DNA of 64,000 nucleotides from Paraescarpia echinospica (taxonomy: Eukaryota; Annelida; Polychaeta; Sabellida; Siboglinidae). The notes below the pieces were generated by a model, which saw only the letters and a program-made list of their open reading frames with translations, searched no databases and was not told the DNA's origin. Position 1 is the first letter of the stretch. Each line of letters opens with the position of its first letter. The stretch lies in NCBI GenBank assembly GCA_020002185.1, contig CM034533.1:52285568-52349567 (forward strand), written 5' to 3'. Both the position numbers and the translations under genes were made by a program. Shown in pieces: positions 52,501-62,275 of the stretch.

Positions 52501-54761
52501 GCACAAATTATTAAAATACATTACGTTTTTGATCTGAGGGGCCACCAAACTTTGCAAGTCAATAGACCAGAGCCTGTTCGCGACAGACTGTCGCAAAGCG
52601 TCAGCAGGACCATATTGTGTGATTAGAAAAATGTTTTATTCATACTCTTTACTCTGCTAAAACTTAAATATAGTTAAGACATGCCAATTTAACTAAATTA
52701 AACAAGTTGTATTGTCTATATATACTATAATGTTCCATTTGTCCATATTTATCTAAATGTCATTTTTTTTAATTACTAAATTGCTTGTACATTTAAAATT
52801 TTCAAAATTGAACATAACAGTATATCTCAATTATGTTAAACCTAGCCCAAAGGAATTTTGCACAAATATTACCTATGTAATAGTCTCTGTGTATGTTGAA
52901 TATTATGCAGATTGACACAAAATTAAAAAGTTATGTAAAGCTGAATATTATGTTTTGTTTTACAGTGCCCGAGCCTATATTATAGTACATAAATATATGT
53001 ACACACTATTACACACTGTGTACATAATATACTATATGTAAGTAGTATGATATTAAACTACAAGCTGTACACTGATACTACATCTCATGTATTTAATTTA
53101 GTCGCGTCTCGCAAGTGTCCTTTTAATCACTGCTCACCGCGCTGTGTCCTATTACTAAAATGACACCCTGCCCTTTTGAAAATCTGGGCAGAACACTGGC
53201 CATGCTTATATGATGACACCTATGCAATGCCGAACTCATTTGTATCCGCCCATGTGACTAGCAAATGGCGGGATCATTAATTATTCACCCAATGTTACAA
53301 GTTGACTATGGATGGCAGGCAATCTCAACCAGTCATAATGATAACGTGATTCACATGGTATCAGCATTCAGATGCATATTTATCATGGTATCATGCCTGA
53401 TCCTGGCAATACTGGCCTTAGCATCAGCCTCACACACAGCCAACACCAAGAAATATTTTTAGTGTGCTGAGGACAGCCAGCTAAGTTCCAAGCCCTCCCC
53501 CCCAGCTGATATCACTTAATAGGTCGGTGACATCTCAGATCAATTATTGTCCGTAAAAGGAGTCAGAATGCTGTTCAAATGATATATTATTGAAATAAAA
53601 CATCACCTACAAGACGTGGATAATTTCTAATAAGTAATTTAGGATTATTCCGGAAAAAAGAGGAAAGGCAAAATAACGAAAATGTCCCAGTTACGTCTGA
53701 TCCAGCATTTATGCAACACATGAACACGCGGATCGTCAGGGCCGAATCACGTCCACAAATTTATATATTTTACAAAGCAATAATGGCTAGATTTTATCTA
53801 AACACAGTGAACAATGTTTTAAACTTTCTGCCTGCGTACGTAATGAGATAATTTGGCTGAGGTATGTAAAATTTTTCAAAAATCGGACAGAAAAAATGAA
53901 AAACATCCTGATATCCATGATGATGTATAATGGTGAAGATTGTTTTATTGGTACAAATTCGTCGGAGGTACGTAACTGATAAATGGACATGACAAAAGGT
54001 AACTTTCGTTAGGTCTGCGTCAAATACTTGTTATTTATACTTCTAGAAAATAATTTCCAAAATTAATTAGTGCCAATGAGCGATCGTTTCATGACATGTC
54101 TGATATGTAATGCATTTTAACTTCATGGTCGTAATGTTCTGAAGGTGTATGTAACGTAGATGGACACAGAAAATTATGTACCTCCACCACCTGATATTTG
54201 TGCTTGGTGTTTTTAATAACTGGAGGTATTAAATTATACTTAAGGAGTTTAAAATACTGGAGTTTTGGGTTATTTTCCAATTAAGCTGAATCTTTTACAA
54301 TCTAAAACAATATACACTGGTTTTTCCATGTCCCAAATATGACGTAAAAAATCAGGTCGAGCAATGGGATATTTTTTTCTGGATGTTATCTCTATGGGAT
54401 GTACTATAAATGATAATAAGTGCAAGATAACATTTTCTTTTATTGTACAATATTTATTTCACGTATAATTAAGGCAACACAAGTGTGTACCAGTACCCAT
54501 ATATATATAGATATTAAGCCAAACCGACCTGTTCAATGACGATGATGCGATATGCTAACTTCTGCCGCTGCATCATTGGGATCAGCAAGTTGAGGAATAT
54601 TCGGAGGTGCTCCTCGCGGTCCCGGAACGGGACTATGAGCGCCACCCGTTGGCGAGGAATGCAGTCAGTGGGGTTCCATACGCCCCCGGCCTGCAGCTCG
54701 GGGTGCTGCATCTCCAACTCACCGATGTACGGCATCTCAAACGTGATGTTGTGGCGACCCT
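43339..54761 (-). CDS. B4GALT: B4GALT-family glycosyltransferase, predicted beta-1,4-N-acetylgalactosaminyltransferase (five 3' exons)
   Basis: Five exons with GT/AG junctions and matching phases encode the catalytic domain. The first has NPTDCIPRQRVALIVPFRDREEHL. The second has MMMNIGF and the metal-binding DVD (FIFHDVDMLPEDDR). The third has FGGATAF and GWGGEDDD. The fourth has the MIKH metal ligand. The last has GLTTLKYK and PLYT. The enzyme is a Golgi type II membrane protein adding a beta-1,4 sugar to GlcNAc. The residue just before FGG is Ile; in the vertebrate galactosyltransferase it is Tyr, and Ile is typical of invertebrate GalNAc transferases. The cytoplasmic, membrane and stem exons are not found in the window. 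The C-terminus runs about 40 residues past PLYT, longer than usual. Confidence 0.88.
43727..43850. repeat. 60-bp tandem duplication in intron
   Basis: The 60-bp unit beginning AATTACAGGTACATGTTTG occurs at 43727 and 43787 without visible difference, indicating a recent duplication. Confidence 0.9.
43851..44451 (-). other. Intron sequence
   Basis: AT-rich intron between the last two B4GALT-family exons. Nothing further is seen. Confidence 0.6.
44452..44556 (-). CDS. B4GALT: B4GALT-family gene, penultimate exon
   Basis: 105 nt, acceptor GGCTGTATTTGCAG and donor AACAG|GTTTGT. Encodes VQAAKLKVVRYPSSVARYT, then MIKHKADRRNPY. The His of MIKH is the second metal ligand of the family. Confidence 0.88.
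44557..47196 (-). other. Intron sequence
   Basis: About 2.6 kb, AT-rich. A small 15-bp triple repeat (CAATCTTGACCTACGT) lies at 45690-45725. No gene is seen. Confidence 0.55.
47197..47319 (-). CDS. B4GALT: B4GALT-family gene, GWGGEDDD exon
   Basis: 123 nt, acceptor GTGTTTTACAG and donor AATAG|GTATCT. Encodes VPYQDIFGGATAFTG, then NGFSNQYYGWGGEDDDIFN. Ile before FGG is the donor-specificity position. Confidence 0.9.
47320..49665 (-). other. Intron sequence
   Basis: About 2.3 kb. Nothing recognised. Confidence 0.5.
49666..49853 (-). CDS. B4GALT: B4GALT-family gene, DVD-motif exon
   Basis: 188 nt, acceptor GTGTTTCAG before 49853 and donor CTACAA|GTAAGT. Encodes ARPDVFNKAMMMNIGFVEA, then FDCFIFHDVDMLPEDDR and GAYCDKWNYK. 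Its acceptor and first 46 or so bases are amplified in the adjacent array. Confidence 0.9.
49854..51195 (-). repeat. 58-bp minisatellite made of a splice acceptor plus exon start
   Basis: About 23 tandem copies of a 58-bp unit fill the 3' end of the intron. On the minus strand each unit is GTGTTTCAG followed by the first 46 or so coding bases of the exon at 49853 (ARPDVFNKAMMMNIG and two more codons). Central copies differ by single bases; those beyond 51000 are more diverged, suggesting growth from the exon side. The unit length is not a multiple of three, so only the exon-proximal acceptor gives the correct frame. Confidence 0.92.
51196..54528 (-). other. Intron sequence with diverged tandem repeats
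   Basis: About 3.3 kb. Three diverged units of about 200 bp lie at about 52070-52230, 52265-52435 and 52475-52610. They share AATTCTTAAT, TTAAAATAC.TT, GCGACAG and TCCTTATTTTGTTCATATCAT. A 143-codon plus-strand frame (51671-52102) runs into the first unit; I do not recognise it and treat it as probably noncoding. Confidence 0.45.
54529..54761 (-). CDS. B4GALT: B4GALT-family gene, first visible catalytic exon
   Basis: 233 nt, acceptor TTTTGTTTTCAG and donor GAACAG|GTCGGT. Encodes GRHNITFEMPYIGELEM, then GGVWNPTDCIPRQRVALIV and PFRDREEHLRIF, the start of the GT7 fold. The upstream exons lie to the right or outside the window and were not recognised. Confidence 0.88.
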
Positions 54762-55426
54762 CTGAAAACAAAACTCTCATCAGGATCTTCTAGTCCAGTT
54801 CACACCATCGTTTACACTTGGTTGAAACAGCATATATCTTACCCCCTGGAGAACCCCTCTCAGGTACCACTGGAGTATTGGGTACTGGTGTTCCTTCACA
54901 GCCGTGTGAAGAGATGTGTATTTTGTGGAATCTGATTTACCCACAAATGTAATTTCTAAATGTATAGAGTTATTTCAGTTGATTAAAAATGTTACCACTA
55001 CAATGTATTTTTTAGAATGCGAAAATTTTAAGCTATGGATTCCTTCTTATTTCGGAATTTATGTAGGAGGGGGAAGTTATTTAGGGTGGAAGATACCCCG
55101 GGGTGATATATTACCACACTGGGTAAGAAATGCTTTTATGGGGATTAATGGAAAATTTAATTTCTAAACCGCTTAAATCCTTCCTACAGGACCACAGCTG
55201 AGAGATGCATCAATATAAAGAGTTAGGTTAGATCAATAACCTATTAATCAATTCAAAGTGACCAACAGTTGGTTGGGGTGTAAGTATCTATGTAGGAAAT
55301 CAAGATTGTCACTTCAGTTAGACAGACCCTACATCACGTTTAACATTGTTTTATTGATGAGGGTTGTGGCATGGGCATGAGATGGCTCGAACATCGCCAG
55401 AGACCAACATAATATATATATATATA
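54762..55426. other. Unassigned, probably intron
   Basis: A plus-strand frame at 54916-55167 has no recognisable domain. Probably part of the upstream intron of the glycosyltransferase gene. Confidence 0.4.
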
Positions 55427-57411
55427 TGAAGGGGTCAGATGTAGAACGGCCAGGGTCCACTTTCCAAAAAAAGGGCCAAGAGGCCCTTAAGTCCTTTGGA
55501 CTAATACGTCGATATGTGACCCCAGCTGACCAAATGAGTGATAAGTTGGAAAAATTATAACTTTGTTTTCTTACATTCTTGTAAAGGTTGGGTAGGGCGC
55601 TTTACACGGTTTCAAAAATTATGACTGCTACAAAAATGTGTGAAGTTATGGAGCATTGAACATGGTAGGGGTCAAAAAGTGAAAATGAAGAAAACGGCTG
55701 TTGGAGTTTTACATTATACACGTATATGCAAATGGATTGTATGGAAATATTACATGTATGACATTCAAATGTGGCAGTACAAAAGTACAAATGTGCTGCT
55801 ACAAAGACTTAGCAAGTTATGCTAGATTATGTCTTTGTGTAAATAAAATGATAACACAACATGACTGTGAAGGTTTTGCATATGCACATGGATAGCATGG
55901 AAATACTGAGTATATGGCAGTCAAAGTTGGCTTATATTATGCATGTTATTTAACGTATAGTGCCATGATACATAAGTCATAAAATTATAGAGATCAGTGG
56001 CTGTTATAAATACAGATCAGTCCAGGATTACAGCAGTAGGGAAATAGTAGGAAAATTGGCATTTGGGGGCCTCCGAGGTGCCCTCAGAATGACTCAATCA
56101 AATACAGATTTCTTGAGTATAGTTGCAATACCCCAAGATACGTACGTCTATGCGAAATTAGAGAAAAACTTGCTGAAGAGTTTTAGAAAAAATAGGCAAA
56201 ACATGAAAATTTACCAGTTTAGGGGATCGTGGGGGGGCCCTACGGGGCCCTTAGAATGATTCTATCAAATACAGATTTCTCATACATAGTGGCAGTACCT
56301 TAAGTTACGTCTATGCAAAATTAGACAAAAAGTTGCTGAACGGTTTCTGAGATATGGCAGGGCACGGCAGACGTGGAGTTATGGCATTAGTCCGTTGGAC
56401 CTTCGGCTAAAGGACTAAAAAACGAGTTAGTGCTGCCATCAAGTGGATATATTCGTAAAGCAGATTCTGTGAAAATGTCTCGGTGAACAACGCATACGGT
56501 CACTACAAAATCCGCATTAATAAATATGGTGCCAAAACAAAAAACGATCAGGGTCCTGACGAACAAATCTAGAACGGCCAGGATTCCAGCGGTCAAAGCT
56601 AGAACGGCCAGGATTCCAGTGATCAAAGCTAGAACAGCCAGGATTCCAGCAGTCAAAACTAGAACGGCCAGGATTCCAGCGGTCAAAACTAGAACGGCCA
56701 GGATTCCAGCGATCAAAGCTAGAACGGCCAGGATTCCAGCGGTCAAAGCTAGAACGGCCAGGATTCCAGCGATCAAAGCTAGAACGGCCAGGATTCCAGC
56801 GGTCAAAGCTAGAACGGTCAGGATTCCAGCGGTCAAAACTAGAACGGCCAGGATTCCAACGATCAAAGCTAGAACGGCCAGGATTCCAGCGGTCAAAGCT
56901 AGAACGGCCAGGATTCCAGCGATCAAAGCTAGAACGGCCAGGATTCCAGCGGTCAAAGCTAGAACGGTCAGGATTCCAGCGGTCAAAACTAGAACGGCCA
57001 GGATTCCAACGATCAAAGCTAGAACGGCCAGGATTCCAGCGGTCAAAGCTAGAACGGCCAGGATTCCAGCGATCAAAGCTAGAACGGCCAGGATTCCAGC
57101 GGTCAAAGCTAGAATGGCCAGGATTCCAGCGATCAAAGCTAGAACAGCCAGGATTCCAGCGATCAAAGCTAGAACGGCCAGGATCTGGTGACCAAGGTCC
57201 AAATGATACTTTTTAAAACATAAAAATATCAGCTTTGGTTGCACCTGCTGGCAATTCGACCTTGCAGTAGTGATGTTTATATAATAATCCTAAAAGAAAC
57301 TGCATTTATAGTGAGCAGCATTACACGCGTTTAAGCTCTGATATCTTCAAAGTTTAAAATTGCGCTAGCTCAAAAGGATGACCCTGGCTGTTTTACATCT
57401 GACCCCTTCAT
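55427..57411. mobile_element. Nonautonomous TIR element with internal minisatellite
   Basis: The left end TGAAGGGGTCAGATGTAGAA is matched in inverse orientation at 57380-57411, including the following C.GCCAGGGTC, with a few changes. Both ends abut TA-rich DNA, fitting a TA target. No transposase frame is seen. Inside are two diverged tandem units with GCCCT.AGAATGA.TC.ATCAAATACAGATTTCT (56075 and 56245) and the 30-bp minisatellite. Confidence 0.65.
56563..57185. repeat. 30-bp minisatellite resembling the element's TIR
   Basis: About 20 tandem copies of a unit close to GCTAGAACGGCCAGGATTCC plus AGCGGTCAAA. The core TAGAACGGCCAGG also occurs in the TIR at 55442-55454. Because 30 is a multiple of three, both strands stay open (Arg/Thr/Ala/Ile/Pro decapeptides on plus, hydrophobic Leu/Ala/Ile/Val repeats on minus). 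I regard these frames as by-products. Confidence 0.9.
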
Positions 57412-58464
57412 ACATATATATGACAATCACATTCACCAGAACAAGTACTTATCAAAAATACACATTTATAAACAGTATCAAGAGACCGACAGGAACTACA
57501 GTATGGTGCTTATCATAAGACATATTGGTAAGTACGTCATGTACAGTGTATGAGGGCATCACTAACACACCATCTGTTAGGGTTGCAGTTTTTTCATTTT
57601 AAAGTGATTTTACCTGTTTTGCAGACACATAACCAAGACCTGCAGTAGCAATTTAAACCTGACGTTTCTGTCCACCTCACAACCGTCACTGCACTAACAG
57701 TAACACACATTCATACAATATATATATACAATATTAACAAACTACTTAAATATACATTAATTATGCATTAGTGTACTCAATTTGATTTACACTGCCTAGA
57801 GAAGTATATAATTATTCTAACAGGACACGTAAAATCTTCGTAGGGTCAGTTTCACTTGCCCGGTGGGAAAGCGGTCAAAATGTCCAGTGTTTGCATACAA
57901 CTACCCGACTAAGAATATGACAATAATCAATGGTTCTTGCAGGGTTAGTGATGTCTTATGATCCTCATGGGTAGCCAATCAATCATACTATATATGCTGA
58001 GCAAATGCAATTTACTTAATGTATGCTCCCCAAATTACTTAATATAGGCTTCCAGAGTCCGCACTTTCAAAACAAACCAAGTCCCTTGAAATACACAGAT
58101 AGAACTGCCTCAAAGATGTATCAGCTCAAATTGCTAACATACGTACAGATTTAAATGTAATCTATGCTTAATAACAGTAACATTTGTTAAATTAGTTTGT
58201 TCAGTGTGGACACACAACATACCAAAAATAGTGTATGCATAGTATGGCTGTACTAAATGTATATGTGTACTGAATACAATGACTCGCACTATGTGAATGT
58301 CTACTAAGTTCTAGTATGCAGTCACACATGTAACAACTCTGATACCTTTCTACTGACTGAGGACAAATGTAAGTCAAAGTCGGCCATGTGAAACAATCTA
58401 ATGAGCTCCTTGACAACCATGATACAGGCTATTCACCCACTGCCACAATACAAGAGTCAAGAGG
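57412..58464. other. Unassigned sequence
   Basis: AT-rich, nothing recognised. Confidence 0.4.
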
Positions 58465-58650
58465 GGTAAGACCACATTAGATTTTACATAGACGGCCATT
58501 GTAATGTTTCCTTCATTTCCTGCAAAATTTGTCTAACAATCTTCTTGAAAATTTCACAGCATTTGTAACATCCATTGACACAAATGCTGTGGAAAATTCG
58601 TGAAATTATTATACATTTTTCAGAAAAATCCACCCAAACCTGATACCTCT
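58465..58650. repeat. Dispersed repeat copy, similar to 6855-7020
   Basis: Shares GACCACATTxGATTT, GGCCATT.TAA.GTTTCC, TTCATTTCCTGCAA and AAATTCGTxAAATT with the copy near 6855. Confidence 0.55.
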
Positions 58651-59038
58651 AAATTTTGCCACAATCTGATGACAGATTTTGAAATATTGGTACATTCTTC
58701 AAAATAGCCACTGTGCGAATATGTGAGTGACTAGCATACAACTGAATATCAGCATTCACTGGACCACCATGTCCCATGTCCAAAAAATTCACACATCACA
58801 CCAAAACCGTATTTTCAAGGGCACTCTAAATGGGTAATGGCAGAAGAATCTTTAAGAGAAATAAAAACAAGGCATTAGCTAAAATCCATTTTCCACGTGT
58901 ACACAAAGTTTAACATTGTATGTAACATTTGAGAACATAAAAAAATACAGAAAAATACATTTGTTGCATAAATTTGATTTCAAACCTGTACCATGGAAAA
59001 TTTAAATTTAATGAGCTAGGCGATCACGTGGTATCGTA
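58651..59038. other. Unassigned sequence
   Basis: AT-rich, nothing recognised. Confidence 0.4.
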
Positions 59039-59217
59039 ATGTCACATATGACCCACACTCGCATCAGGCCAACCCTTTCCATGCATTCAGAGCATGTTTA
59101 CAAGGATAGCTTTTGGGTTGAAATGAGCATCAGAAAGAGTTATTGTGCAATATTCCGATGTAATACAAACACTAGTCATCATAGACAACAACTTAAATCA
59201 CTCAGTGAATTTCTGTT

Positions 59218-59290
59218 GATGTCGGTAGCTCAGTTGGTTTCGTGTCATTTATTTTACAATCGGGCAACGCCAGTTCAAGCCTGGCACAAA
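59218..59290 (+). repeat. tRNA-like SINE head, left arm
   Basis: TAGCTCAGTTGG (A box, 59226-59237) and GTTCAAGCC (B box, 59273-59281) at pol III spacing. The interior is T-rich and does not form a tRNA. Confidence 0.5.
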
Positions 59291-59521
59291 ACCATTGATT
59301 TTCTTGACACTTTTTTGTTGATGTTTTCACGAAGTAATATAAACCAAATCCTTTTTATACTATGATGCATTATATTTTATAGTAATTATTTATTCGCCAC
59401 AAAAATGAAAATAAGGTAATTATATATAACGATGTTTGTAAATTTTATTTATGGAATGGATGTATAACTTATTAATTATATGTATATTGGACGTTAATAT
59501 GTGTCAAGAAAATCAATGGTT

Positions 59522-59610
59522 TGGTGTCAGGCTTGAACCGGTGCTGCCCGATTGTAAAACGGATGACACAAAACCAACGCGTCTACCAACTGAGCTACCG
59601 ACATTGACGG
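59522..59610 (-). repeat. tRNA-like SINE head, right arm
   Basis: On the minus strand TAGCTCAGTTGG at 59586-59597 and GTTCAAGCC at 59530-59538. It is the inverted partner of the left-arm head, with a longer interior. Confidence 0.5.
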
Positions 59611-60035
59611 AAATTCACTGACTAATTTAAGTTGTTATGATAAATTGTACAACTCCTCCTTCATATATCGATATTCTAGTGATATTATGAGATTATACAT
59701 GTTACTTTCTGTAGCTGGATACAATATCTGTTTGCTATGTATGTTTATTGGTATAAATTATCTCCCATGGGTTGCAATCGATATAATTATTCTGAAAACG
59801 AGCCGAAGCGCAGCATAACCTGGTCGACTTGTAGGCCCATTCACATTCAATGTTTTGAATAAAATTGGATTCATGTGGAACCGTAAGATAACTGCTTGTT
59901 CCTCCACGTTTGTATTAAATCGGAATATCGCACAATAACTCTTTCTGATGCTCGTTTCGACCCAAAAGCTATCCTTGTAAACATGCTCTGAATGCATGGA
60001 AACGGTCGTCTTGATGCGAGTATGTTATATGTGAT

Positions 60036-61221
60036 GTCACATCTCGACATCCCGAATAGCGTGCCAAAAATATGCATATATTCGAAAATGTCGGGATGCA
60101 CAGCATAAAATGTGGAATTTCTAATTCATTGAATGTTTTTGATTTTTTTGGATTGGTGCACATGGAAATATATAGCAGGATGTTATATAACATGAATTCA
60201 AGCAATAGGTGTTTTTATTCCTTTTAATATGGTCTTACTCCAAGAAAGTCATTAATTAGATGCAACCATCAAAGTTCAAGCCATGTGTTCTGGACTGACT
60301 TCTGTGGAACTTCATCCTTGCCCCATTGCATTAGTCACGCCCCAGTGCACTCAGTCATGCCCCACTGCGCCTAGTCATTGTTTTCAACAGTATCTGCCTG
60401 CAGTGCTGACTGTGACTGTCATAACTTATACAGTGGATAGGACAGAATTACTTCTTTTGTATTGGACATAAGTTCAAAAGGAATGACATTAAAATCCACA
60501 TTCTGTCCTGCACTCTTTTATGTACCATGGATATATTTATCTAAACAAACAGCCACTGTATAGCGAATGTCTACTGTATGTGAACAAAAACAGTTGTTAC
60601 AATGACCAATATTGTCTTCTGTTAGCTATTAAAACAAGATCATTTTAGTTTAAAACAGAACAAAGTAAAACATTTATAAAGTAAAAGGCGAACGTGTTGT
60701 ATTAGCAAACAGGTGTGAACACTTAACATTAATTCATTAACTTACCTCTAATTCAATATAAATATCAAAAACAAATAACATATTTGAAATACTCACACCG
60801 CGACTGGGGTCTTCGCATTGATGACCTACCAATCAGGACAGAGTTAATGAATGAGATAGCACCGCCTTTGTTGCATTAATACACTACCACAGCGAAGCAC
60901 TCACGTAATGATACTATTTGCAGCTGCATCTGTAATTTGAACAGCGTAAAGATTTCAATCAGTACACCTGCAATTGATGTTACTCTGCCATGACATCATA
61001 TAACATAGAAAGTAATCATTTAATACTCAGGGTGACTGTCTGACACAAAACATTCAATAATTATGGCCAAATAAGAGATACGTCCACCTTTCATTCCATT
61101 AGCTACAGGAGACCGTCAAAGGACTGTACAGTGATTGTTCACCTATGCTCCCTAACAACATCACTTACACCTGTACTAGACACTGGTTGCTGTGTACTTG
61201 TCCCTTTCTAGGCAGCCACCA

Positions 61222-61223
<2 letters not shown>
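60036..61223. other. Unassigned sequence
   Basis: No gene recognised. A CCCCA.TGC.C.TAGTCA motif recurs three times at 60323-60376. Confidence 0.4.

Positions 61224-61272
<49 letters not shown>
61224..61272. repeat. (GA)n microsatellite
   Basis: About 24 uninterrupted GA units. Confidence 0.95.
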
Positions 61273-61273
<1 letters not shown>

Positions 61274-61709
61274 CAACAACAGCAGGTGTGCACAGCCAGC
61301 AAGATCCTAATAATTGGGCATACAGGATATCACAGCCACTGTGATTACACCATCTGGGTGGCTCGGTGTTTTATTATGATTTAATTGTAAATGTTACATT
61401 AATACCATTATTCCGTGACAAAACAACTGTGATATTTATTGAAGCGATGTACTATTCAAATGCTCATATATATAAAAATAATGTTCTCGGTGTAAATATA
61501 CTGACTGATTAAGAACACACTTATAATGCCAGCTTATAGACCACTCAATGAGTCTAAATATCATGACACCAGTTGCAGTTGAAATCATAAAGCCGCCAAT
61601 GCTGAATCATAAAACTGGTGTACTCAACAACATGGCAATTAAATCATGTCCAAGATTGTACTTTTATCTAGAATTGAAGAACCAGCATGACAACACACCC
61701 TGAATCAAA
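61273..61709. other. Unassigned sequence
   Basis: AT-rich, nothing recognised. Confidence 0.4.
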
Positions 61710-62275
61710 GTTGTGCAGTGTCTTGTTGAACTGTCAACACTGTGCACAGTGCTGTGTTGAACTGTCAATGCTGTGTAGTGTCATGTTGAACTGTCAACAC
61801 TGTGCACAGTGCCAAGTTGAACTGTCAACACTGTGCACAGTGCCATGTTGAACTGTCAACACTGTGCACAGTGCCATGTTGAACTGTCAACACTGTGCAC
61901 AGTGCCATGTTGAACTGTCAACACTGTGCACAGTGCCATGTTGAACTGTCAACACTGTGCACAGTGCCATGTTGAACTGTCAACACTGTGCACAGTGCAA
62001 TGTTGAACTGTCAACGCTGTGCACAGTGTCATGTTGAACTGTCAATGCTGTGCACAGTGCCATGTTGAACTGTCAATGCTGTGCACAGTGTCATGTTGAA
62101 CTGTCAATGCTGTGCAGTGTCATGTTGAACTGTCAACACTGTGCACAGTGTCATGTTGAACTGTCAACACTGTGCAGTGTCATGTTGAACTGTCAATGTT
62201 GTGCAGTGTCATGTTGAACTGTCAATGCTGTGCAGTGTCATGTTGAACTGTCAGTTTGTGTAGTGTCATGTTGCA
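61710..62275. repeat. 31-bp minisatellite with a palindrome per unit
   Basis: Roughly 17 tandem copies of CATGTTGAACTGTCAA plus CACTGTGCACAGTGC. The central copies are near-identical; flanking ones are shortened to about 25 bp (CTGTGCAGTGT). CACTGTGCACAGTG is a perfect 14-bp palindrome. Confidence 0.9.

Larger units (their letters stand above)
59039..60035. repeat. Large imperfect inverted repeat (about 1 kb) with SINE heads in both arms
   Basis: The left arm block 59060-59165 (TTTCCATGCATTCAGAGCAT onward) is repeated in inverse at about 59905-60010. The block 59195-59315 is repeated in inverse at about 59505-59625. Between the inner copies is a 200-bp AT-rich centre. The right arm has an extra stretch of about 250 bp between the two blocks. 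It may be a foldback element or two head-to-head repeat insertions. Confidence 0.7.

Noticed and set aside
56387..57244. 285-codon hydrophobic frame and the 221-codon basic frame on the other strand
   Set aside because: Both arise because the 30-bp minisatellite has a period divisible by three.
59218..59290. Functional tRNA gene
   Set aside because: A and B boxes are present, but the interior does not give an anticodon stem and there is no acceptor-stem pairing.
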